A stretch of 64,000 nt of DNA from Chloroflexota bacterium (GTDB taxonomy: Bacteria > Chloroflexota > Dehalococcoidia > UBA2979), in assembly GCA_003228125.1 (NCBI GenBank), contig QGNP01000001.1, positions 1 through 64,000 on the forward strand, given 5' to 3'. How positions within the stretch are numbered: position 1 is the first letter of the stretch; each line of letters begins with the position of its first letter. The notes below the pieces were generated by a model that was not told where the DNA came from, did no database searches, and was given only the letters and a program-made list of their open reading frames with translations. A program made the translations under genes and the position numbers. Positions 20,228 to 29,158 of the stretch are shown one piece after another.

Positions 20228-21619
20228 ATGCGAAAATTAAAACTGAATTCAAATGTTATTACTGATGGTCAATGTATTATTTATGTGATGAGTCGAGATC
20301 AACGATTAAAAGATAATCATGCAGTTATTTATGCTCAAAATTTATGTTTAGAATTAAAATTACCATTAATAATTGTGTTTAATATTTTAGAAAAATCAGG
20401 AAACAGATCCAGGGAACATTATTTATTTATGCTAGAAGGTTTAAAGTTAATTGAACATGAATGTCAAGAGAAAAATATTACTTTTGTATTAACAATTGGT
20501 GATGCAATTAAAGAAATCACTGCTTTAGCAAAAAAAATGAATCCTCAAGAAATTGTCTTTGATTTTAATCCATTAAAAAGAACTCGTAACATTCAAAAAT
20601 CTATTACTTCAAAAATTATGTGCGCATCGGTCGTAATAGATACACACAATATTATTCCGATTTGGACGCTGTCTGATAAGGAGGAGTATGCTGCTCATAC
20701 TATTAGGCGTAAAGTTCATAAAAATTTAAAAGATTGGTTAGTTGAGCCAGCTAAAATTATCATGCATCCTTATAAATTAAATATTCATATTGAAGATAAT
20801 AATTGGATTAAAGCACGACGATCGATTAATTTTGTTAAATCAAGTGGAATTAAAATCATGTGCAAGCCAGGTTATCAGGAAGGATCATTGATGCTCAGAG
20901 ATTTTATTTTTAATAAACTTGATAATTATGCTCAATTACGTAATTCTCCAATAGAAAATGGTCAAAGTAACTTAAGTCCATATATTCATTTTGGACATAT
21001 TTCATCTTTGCGAATAGCATTAAATATTTTAAAAACATGTAATGAAGAATTATTATTATTTCAATTTGGAAAACTCGTTTCATATGAAGGTATCCCATCT
21101 AGGATGGACAGTATTAATGCTTATATTGAAGAACTGGTTGTCCGTAAAGAATTAGCAGATAATTTTTGTTTTTATAATCATAAGTATGATTCATTAGAAG
21201 GTGCTAAGGAATGGGCGAAGTTAACATTAAAACTGCATGCTAATGACAGACGTATATTTCAATACAAACTTCAAGATTGGCAAAATGCAAAAACGCATGA
21301 TTTAGCATGGAATGCAGCACAAAAAGAACTGTCGCATACTGGAAAAATGCATGGATATATGCGAATGTATTGGGCAAAAAAAATACTAGAATGGTCAGAA
21401 TCTCCAGAATCAGCAATTGAAACAGCAATATACTTGAATGATTTTTATTCATTAGATGGTGGAGATCCTAATGGTTATGCGGGAATTATGTGGTCAATTG
21501 CTGGAGTTCATGATCGTGCATGGTTTGAAAGAGATGTGTTTGGAAAGATTCGATATATGAATTATAAAGGACTTAAGAGAAAATTTAATTTAGAAAAATA
21601 TATTCAAATGTGGCAATAA
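20228..21619 (+). CDS. Class II CPD photolyase
   Basis: YVMSRDQRLKDNHAVIYAQ, VIDTHNIIPIWTLSDKEEYAAHTIRRKV, GQSNLSPYIHFGHIS, MHGYMRMYWAKKILEWS, GGDPNGYAGIMWSIAGVHDRAW. Confidence 0.93.
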   Translation: MRKLKLNSNVITDGQCIIYVMSRDQRLKDNHAVIYAQNLCLELKLPLIIVFNILEKSGNRSREHYLFMLEGLKLIEHECQEKNITFVLTIGDAIKEITALAKKMNPQEIVFDFNPLKRTRNIQKSITSKIMCASVVIDTHNIIPIWTLSDKEEYAAHTIRRKVHKNLKDWLVEPAKIIMHPYKLNIHIEDNNWIKARRSINFVKSSGIKIMCKPGYQEGSLMLRDFIFNKLDNYAQLRNSPIENGQSNLSPYIHFGHISSLRIALNILKTCNEELLLFQFGKLVSYEGIPSRMDSINAYIEELVVRKELADNFCFYNHKYDSLEGAKEWAKLTLKLHANDRRIFQYKLQDWQNAKTHDLAWNAAQKELSHTGKMHGYMRMYWAKKILEWSESPESAIETAIYLNDFYSLDGGDPNGYAGIMWSIAGVHDRAWFERDVFGKIRYMNYKGLKRKFNLEKYIQMWQ

Positions 21620-21662
21620 TAAAATATATTCAAATAATATGAAATTACTGATTTTCTTTGAT

Positions 21663-21737
21663 TGGTGAGCCCGGTGAGATTCGAACTCACGACCGAATGC
21701 TTAAAAGGCATCTACTCTACCGCTGAGTTACGGGCCC
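21663..21737 (-). tRNA. tRNA-Lys (anticodon TTT), CCA encoded
   Basis: Reverse complement GGGCCCGTAACTCAGCGGTAGAGTAGATGCCTTTTAAGCATTCGGTCGTGAGTTCGAATCTCACCGGGCTCACCA folds as a cloverleaf with anticodon loop CTTTTAA. Confidence 0.95.
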
Positions 21738-22107
21738 AGATCTATGTTCCTGAAAAACACCAATAGTGTCAATAGATATCTTTCTAATCTGTTAGCTTTA
21801 CTTATTTTCTACCTTTATGTTTAATAACCAAAACTAAAAGAACTACCTATACAATTCTTTTTTCTGTTACATGGCGCAAAATATTGCAATTGATTATTTT
21901 TTTCTTGAGGTAATTTATTAGAAAAACCATCGCTAGTCATATTATTATCGAATATTTATATTAAATGTTTTATATGGAAACAGTACGTGAGTAGTGCGTT
22001 AAGTATCTAGCATTCTGTTAGGAAATAATTAAAGTATGTAGGCTGGTTTACCTGTTTATTTTGATTATAAAATACTACAAAATACATAATGAACAACACA
22101 AAAAGAA

Positions 22108-22136
22108 ATGTCCTCAGAGTAGAAATCTGAGGACAT
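22108..22136. other. 11-bp perfect hairpin ATGTCCTCAGA-gtagaaa-TCTGAGGACAT
   Basis: Direct inverted-repeat reading. Confidence 0.9.
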
Positions 22137-22273
22137 CATTAACAATTTAAATAGTGTTAAAAGTATACCAGGTGTAAATGAAGAAATGGAAATAGAATCT
22201 GATTACTCAGAGACTATTTCCACCGGTTTGGCACCGAATTCAAGTATACCAGAAGGTTCTTAAAAATATGACA

Positions 22274-22325
22274 TAAAAAAACGCACTTCGTGGAAAAGTG
22301 CGATTATATATTATAGCACTTTTTT
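22274..22325. terminator. Overlapping, mutually exclusive hairpins forming a probable bidirectional terminator
   Basis: CGCACTT(22282-22288)/AAGTGCG(22296-22302) is followed on the minus strand by T7; AAAAGTGC(22294-22301)/GCACTTTT(22316-22323) is followed on the plus strand by further Ts. Confidence 0.7.
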
Positions 22326-22371
22326 AATAGAACGTTCAATGCTTTTACATGATAAAATTTGTATTAATTTA

Positions 22372-22944
22372 CTAAGTTCTGAATAGATAGCTAAAGATTT
22401 TATAAGTCATTTTTTTGAATTTGATAATTACAAATTTTATTATTACCAGCACAGTGACAGGGATAAGTATCCATATAAGTTCATTAAGTATTACCTGAAG
22501 TCCACGTTCTCCAAAGAATGCACCAAGATTTAATGGCGAAACCTCTATTGGAGTAAATGGAAAAAAATATCTACTATTATCAAATGGTGCAAAAAATGCC
22601 ACGCCTTCACCTCCATTAGTAAGTCCATCTAGAATACCGTGGGACATTGTTATTAATGAGAAATAAATAATTAGAAATAAAGAGTTTTTTCTAGACATAT
22701 TTTCCTTTCGGAAAAAAATAACCCAGACAATGATTCCTAATAATAAAGCAAAAAATATTGAATGAGTAATCCCACGATGTCCAAATAAATCTAAATAATT
22801 AACACCAAAATACCAACCTATGACATCTGCATCGGGTATTGCTGGGCAAATTAAAGATAAGATCCAAAATCTTTTCTTATTACTCTGTTGGAATATTTTT
22901 CCTGCGGCAAGTCCTACCATTGAGTGACTAAATATGGTTGGCAT
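22372..22944 (-). CDS. Membrane-bound metal-dependent hydrolase (YdjM/DUF457-like)
   Basis: MPTIFSHSMVGLAAGKIF, CPAIPDADVIGWYFG, LFGHRGITHSIFFALLLG. Confidence 0.85.
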   Translation of the reverse strand: MPTIFSHSMVGLAAGKIFQQSNKKRFWILSLICPAIPDADVIGWYFGVNYLDLFGHRGITHSIFFALLLGIIVWVIFFRKENMSRKNSLFLIIYFSLITMSHGILDGLTNGGEGVAFFAPFDNSRYFFPFTPIEVSPLNLGAFFGERGLQVILNELIWILIPVTVLVIIKFVIIKFKKMTYKIFSYLFRT

Positions 22945-23076
22945 TATAAAAATTGCATTTCATTTGTATTTATTAAATTTTATATCATATGTATATTATC
23001 TAATACATGTATTTTAATAATATAATTCGAAAATAAAACTTTTATAAATTCCACGTGGCAAGACATATAATGTCAT

Positions 23077-23106
23077 TTGAAAACAAGATGGTGAAAATGA
23101 TATAAT
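23077..23106 (+). promoter_or_regulatory. Putative sigma70-type promoter for the DUF805 gene
   Basis: TTGAAA - 18 bp - TATAAT, 18 bp upstream of the ATG at 23124. Confidence 0.5.
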
Positions 23107-23123
23107 TTTTTTAAGGATTAAAT

Positions 23124-23582
23124 ATGACGTTAATAACTTGTCCAGATTGCAAAACAAAAATTTCTGATTCTGCAATTAGTTGTATTGAATGTTATCGTCC
23201 TATGGAATCAGAAAGTGTATCAGTCAATGCTCAAATGCATGCTCTTCCGCCATCCTTAGGTTTTAATGATGCAAGTGCAACTTGCTTGCGTAAATATTTT
23301 GACTTTACTGGAAGAGCAGGAAGATCAGAGTATTGGTATTTTTATCTCTTTATTGCTTTATTGAGTAATGTGGTGGCATTTATAGGTTTTTGGCCATTAA
23401 ATATAATCACACTTTTGGTGTGTTTTATTCCTATACTTTCAGCAGGAACAAGAAGATTACATGATACGAATAAATCTGGTTGGCGGCAGTTATGGATCTT
23501 AACGGGAATTGGATTTTTCTTTGTACTGTATTGGTTAATTATAAAAGGCGATACTGTTAAAAATTCATATGATTTAAATTAG
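23124..23582 (+). CDS. DUF805 membrane protein with N-terminal zinc ribbon
   Basis: CPDCKTKISDSAISCIEC ribbon; YFDFTGRAGRSEYWYFYLF...AGTRRLHDTNKSGWRQLW typical DUF805. Confidence 0.88.
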   Translation: MTLITCPDCKTKISDSAISCIECYRPMESESVSVNAQMHALPPSLGFNDASATCLRKYFDFTGRAGRSEYWYFYLFIALLSNVVAFIGFWPLNIITLLVCFIPILSAGTRRLHDTNKSGWRQLWILTGIGFFFVLYWLIIKGDTVKNSYDLN

Positions 23583-23676
23583 CGGTGCAATTTATATGCT
23601 TTACTATTTTCTCTAGAGGAAGTTGCTCCAAATAATCTTGGTCATAAGGTCGCAAAAAATATTTGTTTATCCATAT

Positions 23677-24240
23677 TTAGGTTACTTTTAAAGGAACATT
23701 ATCTTTACATAGCGGACATTCATTTTCTTCATAGTTTTCTAAAGTAATTTTTACTAATGATATCGAGGGGACATTAAAGTGTATTGGTTGCATTGATCTA
23801 TCTGCAATTATTGCTATGCCGATTACAGTTCCATTAGCATTTTTTACTGCATCCATTGTTTCAAAAATGGACTGGCCACTTGTCAGGATATCATCTACAA
23901 CAAGTACTTTTTCACCTGGTTTTATTAAATAGTCTCTACCAATAGTTCTGCCCTTTTCTGCTTTTTCAGCAATGATGCTTCTGACACGATAGTTTCGTGC
24001 TACTTCATATGCAATGATCGCACCACCAGTAGTTGGTCCAACAATTAAATCTGGTTGTAAGTCCTTTGTTAGCTCGTAAATGTCTTTACAAATTATTTCT
24101 GTAAGATCCGGCCATTGTAATAAATTAAATTTTTCTAAGTATGTATTAGAATGAACGCCTGAATTGAGTTTGAAATGCCCACTTTGAATGACTTTTGCAT
24201 CAATTAATAATGCTCTAATTTCTTCTTGATTTTTTACCAT
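23677..24240 (-). CDS. pyrE: Orotate phosphoribosyltransferase
   Basis: HFKLNSGVHSNTYLEKF, VGPTTGGAIIAYEVAR, VLVVDDILTSGQSIFETMDAVK (PRPP motif). Confidence 0.92.
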   Translation of the reverse strand: MVKNQEEIRALLIDAKVIQSGHFKLNSGVHSNTYLEKFNLLQWPDLTEIICKDIYELTKDLQPDLIVGPTTGGAIIAYEVARNYRVRSIIAEKAEKGRTIGRDYLIKPGEKVLVVDDILTSGQSIFETMDAVKNANGTVIGIAIIADRSMQPIHFNVPSISLVKITLENYEENECPLCKDNVPLKVT

Positions 24241-24244
24241 TATT

Positions 24245-25090
24245 TTACTTTCCTAAATCGTATTGTACACTATGTTCTATTTTCCCCATTCTATCTTTAG
24301 GCCAATATATGAATTCTGTTTTTCCATAAACTTGGTAAGTTTTTATAAATCCCCAAAATCTAGAGTCAAATGAATTATATACATTGTCACCAAGTACAAA
24401 AATACTTCTTTCAGGCACAATCATTTTTTTAAATTCTGATGTTAGCTTAATATAATTATTATTAGTATCTAATTTTTGGATGATCTTTCCATCGACTTTT
24501 ACTATACCATTTTGATACTCAACTGTTTGGCCAGCTACTGCGACTACTCTTTTAACTAAAAATTTTTCAACATTTTTGGAACCATATTTAAAAACAACTG
24601 AATCACCAGCTTTAATGTTTTCCCGGATATACCATCTTTCAGATTCAAAAAATGGAATCCATTTCATGGGAATAGATTTTTGAACTAATTTATTTACAAA
24701 TATTAAATCATTGTTATAGAAAGTTGGCTCCATTGACATTCCAGAAACTTGATAATTTTGAAAAAATTGCCTACTAAACATAAATATAATTAATGCAACT
24801 AATACAACCTTACCTATCTCTTTATAAACAATCTTGATTGTATCAAAGAATGTTGAAATTCCCTCTTCGTTGATTTGGTCAAGCTCAATTGCATTTTCAA
24901 AATCTAAAATAATTTTTTGAATTTTTTTATTTAAAATATATTTTTTAATTGGCACTGAATAATTATTGGAGTAAAAGTATATATTTCTAGAAGGAGGGAG
25001 GTTATGTATATTTAAATTAAAGAAATCAATCTTTTTTTTATTGATTTCTGGAAGAGATGTTGATACTTTACGAAAATTTAATTTATGCAT
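24245..25090 (-). CDS. lepB: Signal peptidase I
   Basis: VSGMSMEPTFYNNDLIFVNK (catalytic Ser), FLVKRVVAVAGQTVEYQNG (Lys), VLGDNVYNSFDSRFWGFI. Confidence 0.93.
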   Translation of the reverse strand: MHKLNFRKVSTSLPEINKKKIDFFNLNIHNLPPSRNIYFYSNNYSVPIKKYILNKKIQKIILDFENAIELDQINEEGISTFFDTIKIVYKEIGKVVLVALIIFMFSRQFFQNYQVSGMSMEPTFYNNDLIFVNKLVQKSIPMKWIPFFESERWYIRENIKAGDSVVFKYGSKNVEKFLVKRVVAVAGQTVEYQNGIVKVDGKIIQKLDTNNNYIKLTSEFKKMIVPERSIFVLGDNVYNSFDSRFWGFIKTYQVYGKTEFIYWPKDRMGKIEHSVQYDLGK

Positions 25091-25119
25091 TTAAATTTTA
25101 TACTAATCGCTAAGTTGAT

Positions 25120-25947
25120 TTATTTATAGTCATTTCTATTTGAATTTAATTCATTACAGATTTTAATTACAAATTTTTTAAGACTATTTATATTTGCTAA
25201 GTTTATCATTTTTTTAGACTGATTATTGTTATAAAATATCTTATGAAGCGCTGTACCAAAATTAATTTTTTTTATTCCATGCTTATTTAGTAATAAAAAG
25301 TGCTCAGCATTTAATCCTGATCCTCCATGAACAACAAGTGGAATATTGACTTTATTATTAATTTCCTTCAATATTACTTTATTTATTTTTCCTGCTATTC
25401 CATGCATTGAGCCAATTGAAATAGCTAATGAATTTACATTTGTTTTTTTAATGAAATAGGTCGCTTCTTCAGGGTCGGTGTATAAATTTTTTACTATTTC
25501 TCCTTTTTTGATAAGTTCTGATTGACCGCCAACAATACCAAGTTCTGCTTCAAATCCAAACTTTGATAAAGTAAATTTATTTTTAACATTGATGGTTAAT
25601 TTAATATTTTTTTCTAGTGTATATTCGGAATAATCTGCCATAAAAGATGAGTAGTTGTTCATTAATGCTGATTTAAACATGATTAATTTTTTTGCGTGAT
25701 CAAGATGTAATGCAACTGGGAGAGGATGCAAATTAACTAGTTCATTTAATTCTTTTATATTGCCTCCATTTGCATTTATATTATTTATATTAATCGGATT
25801 TGTTTGTAAAAAAATAGGCGAATTGGCTTGCTTTGCTCCCTCTAAAACTACTTTTGCCATTTGAATAGAAGATACATTAAATCCTGGAACTATATAGTTA
25901 TGAGTTTGTGCTTCTCTTAGTAATGAAATTCCATTTACTTTTACCAC
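25120..25947 (-). CDS. Class II fructose-bisphosphate aldolase family protein
   Basis: YIVPGFNVSSIQMAKVVLEGA, PVALHLDHAKK, FEAELGIVGGQ, YTDPEEATYFIKKTNVNSLAISIGSMHG, LVVHGGSGL, KINFGTAL. Confidence 0.85.
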   Translation of the reverse strand: MVKVNGISLLREAQTHNYIVPGFNVSSIQMAKVVLEGAKQANSPIFLQTNPININNINANGGNIKELNELVNLHPLPVALHLDHAKKLIMFKSALMNNYSSFMADYSEYTLEKNIKLTINVKNKFTLSKFGFEAELGIVGGQSELIKKGEIVKNLYTDPEEATYFIKKTNVNSLAISIGSMHGIAGKINKVILKEINNKVNIPLVVHGGSGLNAEHFLLLNKHGIKKINFGTALHKIFYNNNQSKKMINLANINSLKKFVIKICNELNSNRNDYK

Positions 25948-26016
25948 TGCTTTTCCCCTTTGTTGATTGATTGAAAGATGTATAATTATTTAAACATATA
26001 AGGATGGTGAAATAGA

Positions 26017-26787
26017 TTGAATATTTTTAATTATCGGTCATTTATTTTAGTTATGGTCATTGCAATTTTTTTTGGAAATATCTCTTTAATTATTGATAAT
26101 AGAAATCAGAATGATAGTACAAGTAATCAACAAAAAATTCAATCACCTACTGATACTAGAACAATTAAAGTGAACGGGTCGGGAATAGTAAACGTTGTTC
26201 CTGATATTGCATCTATCAATATTAATGTATTTTCACAGAAAAAAACTGCAAGTTCTGCTAGAGAGAGTGCTGCTCAATCAATGCAATCTTTGATGGGCGT
26301 GTTTAAAAAATTTGGCATTGAAGATAATGATCTGCAAACAAAAAATTACTCATTATACCCAGAGTATGTGTATGAGAAAAATGAAATAAGGCGGATTGAA
26401 GCCTTTAATGTCTCAAATAATCTTTATATAATTATTCGTGATTTAGATGACCTAGGTGCGGTTTTAGATGCTTCTATTGAATTGGAGAGTGATAATATTC
26501 GAATAGATAATATTGCTTTTAATATAGACAATGATAAATTGTATAAAATAAATGCTAGAAAGAAAGCCATTGATGATGCTTTAATGAAAGCAAAAGAAAT
26601 CGCTAATGGCATTAATCAAGAAATTGGATTACCTATCAGTATCATAGAATTAGTTGATATGCCATATAGTAGCCCTATTGGTATATCAAGAGTTATGATG
26701 GCAGAAAAATCTTCTACCCCTACTTCTATTTCGCCTGGACAAATTGTGATAGAAGTAAGAGTCGATGTAACTTATCAATTAAAATAA
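26017..26787 (+). CDS. SIMPL (DUF541) domain protein with N-terminal signal/anchor
   Basis: TIKVNGSGIVNVVPDIASININVFSQKKTASSAR...FGIEDNDLQTKNYSLYPEYVYEK...IVIEVRVDVTYQL. Confidence 0.85.
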   Translation: MNIFNYRSFILVMVIAIFFGNISLIIDNRNQNDSTSNQQKIQSPTDTRTIKVNGSGIVNVVPDIASININVFSQKKTASSARESAAQSMQSLMGVFKKFGIEDNDLQTKNYSLYPEYVYEKNEIRRIEAFNVSNNLYIIIRDLDDLGAVLDASIELESDNIRIDNIAFNIDNDKLYKINARKKAIDDALMKAKEIANGINQEIGLPISIIELVDMPYSSPIGISRVMMAEKSSTPTSISPGQIVIEVRVDVTYQLK

Positions 26788-26838
26788 TTATGCTAATATT
26801 GAGTATATTATAATTACAATATAAATAAGGAATGACCA

Positions 26839-27402
26839 TTGGTTTTAAGCGATCGTTCAATTAAGGCAGCATTAGCATCTGGTAAAATAGTTGTTAGTCC
26901 ACTAGGTGAAAATGCTATCCAACCAGCATCTTTAGATATTAGATTGGACAGAGAATTTCGTGTTTTTAGAAATCATAGAGATTCGTTTATTGATATCAGG
27001 ACCCCAATGGAGACATTAACAGAATTAGAAACAATTAGTGACGATCAATCCTTTGTTCTGCATCCTACTGAGTTTGTATTAGGATCAACTATAGAGCTCG
27101 TTGAGCTTCCTAATGATATTGTCGCTCGAGTCGAGGGTAAATCTTCTTTAGGGCGCTTAGGCCTCTTGGTTCATGCAACTGCTGGATATGTGGATCCTGG
27201 ATGGAAAGGAAAATTGACAATGGAACTATCAAATGTTTCAAATCTTCCTATTAAATTATATTATAATATGAAAATTGGACAACTTTCATTTTTTGAATTA
27301 TCCACTCCATCTGACAACCCTTATGGTTCTAGTAATATCAAATCTAAATACCAAAATCAGGAAGGACCTACTGCTAGTAAGGGCTATTCTGACTATGAGT
27401 AG
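26839..27402 (+). CDS. dcd: dCTP deaminase
   Basis: QPASLDIRLDREFRVFRNH, VARVEGKSSLGRLGLLVHATAGYVDPGWKGKLTMELSN; TTG start. Confidence 0.93.
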   Translation: MVLSDRSIKAALASGKIVVSPLGENAIQPASLDIRLDREFRVFRNHRDSFIDIRTPMETLTELETISDDQSFVLHPTEFVLGSTIELVELPNDIVARVEGKSSLGRLGLLVHATAGYVDPGWKGKLTMELSNVSNLPIKLYYNMKIGQLSFFELSTPSDNPYGSSNIKSKYQNQEGPTASKGYSDYE

Positions 27403-27419
27403 TTTGCAATCTTAATTTT

Positions 27420-28523
27420 ATGAGTAATCAAAAAGTTTCACAATTCATGCTTGAAGCAATTACGCTTACAAAAAAACCTAAAATTAATGTATCCCCTAAC
27501 CCTTTTGTTGGAGCAGTGATTGTTAGAAATAATAAAATTATTGGTAAAGGCAGTACTCGTTTATACGGGGGAAATCATGCAGAAATTATTGCTATAAATA
27601 GCGTAAAAGATAAAAAAAAATTAGATGATGCAACATTATATTCAACTCTTGAGCCATGTGTACATTTTGGTAAAACACCTCCTTGCGTCGATGCTATTAT
27701 CAAATCAGGCATTCTTCGAGTTGTGATTGCCATCATTGATCCAGATAAAAAAGTAAACGGTAAAGGTGTAAAAAAATTACGATCTAATTTAATAGATGTA
27801 AAAATTGGTGATGGAGCTAGTATCGTTAGAGATGAGTTAAAAGAATATATTTTTAATAGAAAAAATAGCAGGCCATATTTTAGTGTTAAATTAGCTACAT
27901 CTATTGATGGTAAAATTGCTACGAAAAATGGAGATTCAAAATGGCTTTCAAATAAAAAAAGTAGATCAGAAGTTCATCAATTTCGAAAAAATGTTGATGC
28001 AATATTGATTGGTTCAAAAACGGTTATGCAAGATAACCCTTTTTTAACTGCTAGAAATAATGATAAATTGTATAAGAGGCAGCCAGTAAGAATAGTGATT
28101 GACTCCAAAGGTGCAGTACCTTTACATTCAAATATTTTTAATCATCAATCTAAAACACTTGTTATAACCACAAAATTTTCTTCTGCAAATTGGAAGAAAA
28201 AAATAATAGAAATGAATCATGATTATATAGAGATTGAAGCAATTGATAAGCAAATTAATTTAATAAAATTTGTTGAAAAAATGCATGACTTAGGGTTTAT
28301 CCATATCTTAGTTGAAGGTGGAGGGAAGTTAGTTGGTGCCTTATTAAGATATCAATTGATTAATAAAGTGTATTTTTTTATAACGCCTCAAATTATTGGC
28401 AGTGGTGGTTCAGTAAATGCAGTTGATGGTTTGAGTATAAATTCAATGGCAGATACATTAAAGTTAAGAAACACTTCTTATAAATTATTGAAAAATGATA
28501 TTCTTGTATCAGGTGAAATTTAG
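27420..28523 (+). CDS. ribD: Bifunctional riboflavin deaminase/reductase
   Basis: GNHAEIIAINSV, STLEPCVHFGKTPPCVDAII, then RibD_C SVKLATSIDGKIATKNGDSKWLSNKKSR, LVEGGGKLVGALL. Confidence 0.95.
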   Translation: MSNQKVSQFMLEAITLTKKPKINVSPNPFVGAVIVRNNKIIGKGSTRLYGGNHAEIIAINSVKDKKKLDDATLYSTLEPCVHFGKTPPCVDAIIKSGILRVVIAIIDPDKKVNGKGVKKLRSNLIDVKIGDGASIVRDELKEYIFNRKNSRPYFSVKLATSIDGKIATKNGDSKWLSNKKSRSEVHQFRKNVDAILIGSKTVMQDNPFLTARNNDKLYKRQPVRIVIDSKGAVPLHSNIFNHQSKTLVITTKFSSANWKKKIIEMNHDYIEIEAIDKQINLIKFVEKMHDLGFIHILVEGGGKLVGALLRYQLINKVYFFITPQIIGSGGSVNAVDGLSINSMADTLKLRNTSYKLLKNDILVSGEI

Positions 28524-28548
28524 TATAGTTATTTTTTGGGAGAGCATA

Positions 28549-29127
28549 ATGTTTACTGGCATTATTGAAGAAATTGGTATTGTTGAAAAAAATAAATCAG
28601 GACAATTGATAATTCAATGTTCAAAAATATTGAGCGATGCCCAATTAGGTGACTCTATTGCTATAAATGGAGTTGATTTGACCATTTCTAAAATATTTCC
28701 TAATTCTTTAGGATTTGATATAATGCCAGAAACTTTTCGAAAATCAAATCTTGTAAATTCAATTGAAAAATCTAAGGTAAATTTAGAACGATCTTTAACA
28801 TTGCAGACAAAATTATCAGGTCATATTGTAAGAGGGGTCATTGAAACTACTTGCAATTTGTTTTCTATGGATAAAGAAGACAATGCAATTATTGCTACTT
28901 ATCAAGTTAGCCCTCAATATTTAAATTATATTCTTAAAAAAGGTCCAGTTGCCATAGATGGAGTTTCTTTAACTGTTATTTCTAAGAACAAAGATTCTTT
29001 TTCAGTTTCTTTAGTTGAATGGACTCAAAAAAATACAAATCTTTTAGAAAGAAAAATAGGCGCATTAATTAATTTAGAAACTGATATTTTAGCTCGTTAT
29101 GTTGAGCAACTAATTGATCGTGATTAA
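28549..29127 (+). CDS. ribE: Riboflavin synthase alpha subunit
   Basis: MFTGIIEEIG start at 28549 (tracked ORF begins 28495); GDSIAINGVDLTI, GHIVRGVIETT, GPVAIDGVSLTV. Confidence 0.95.
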   Translation: MFTGIIEEIGIVEKNKSGQLIIQCSKILSDAQLGDSIAINGVDLTISKIFPNSLGFDIMPETFRKSNLVNSIEKSKVNLERSLTLQTKLSGHIVRGVIETTCNLFSMDKEDNAIIATYQVSPQYLNYILKKGPVAIDGVSLTVISKNKDSFSVSLVEWTQKNTNLLERKIGALINLETDILARYVEQLIDRD

Positions 29128-29158
29128 TTATCTAGTATTATCTTAAAAAGGAGATAAA

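Noticed and set aside
21740-22370. tmRNA, RNase P RNA, SRP RNA or 6S RNA in the large intergenic gap
   Set aside because: Looked for tmRNA ends/tag, RNase P conserved segments and the SRP GNAR region by eye on both strands and found none; the hairpins remain unassigned.
21663-22370. Integrated element at tRNA-Lys
   Set aside because: No integrase, no recognisable duplicated tRNA 3' end, and no cargo genes in the gap.
27330-28560. FMN riboswitch upstream of the rib genes
   Set aside because: The dcd-ribD spacing is only about 17 bp and the ribD-ribE gap lacks the conserved FMN aptamer sequence.
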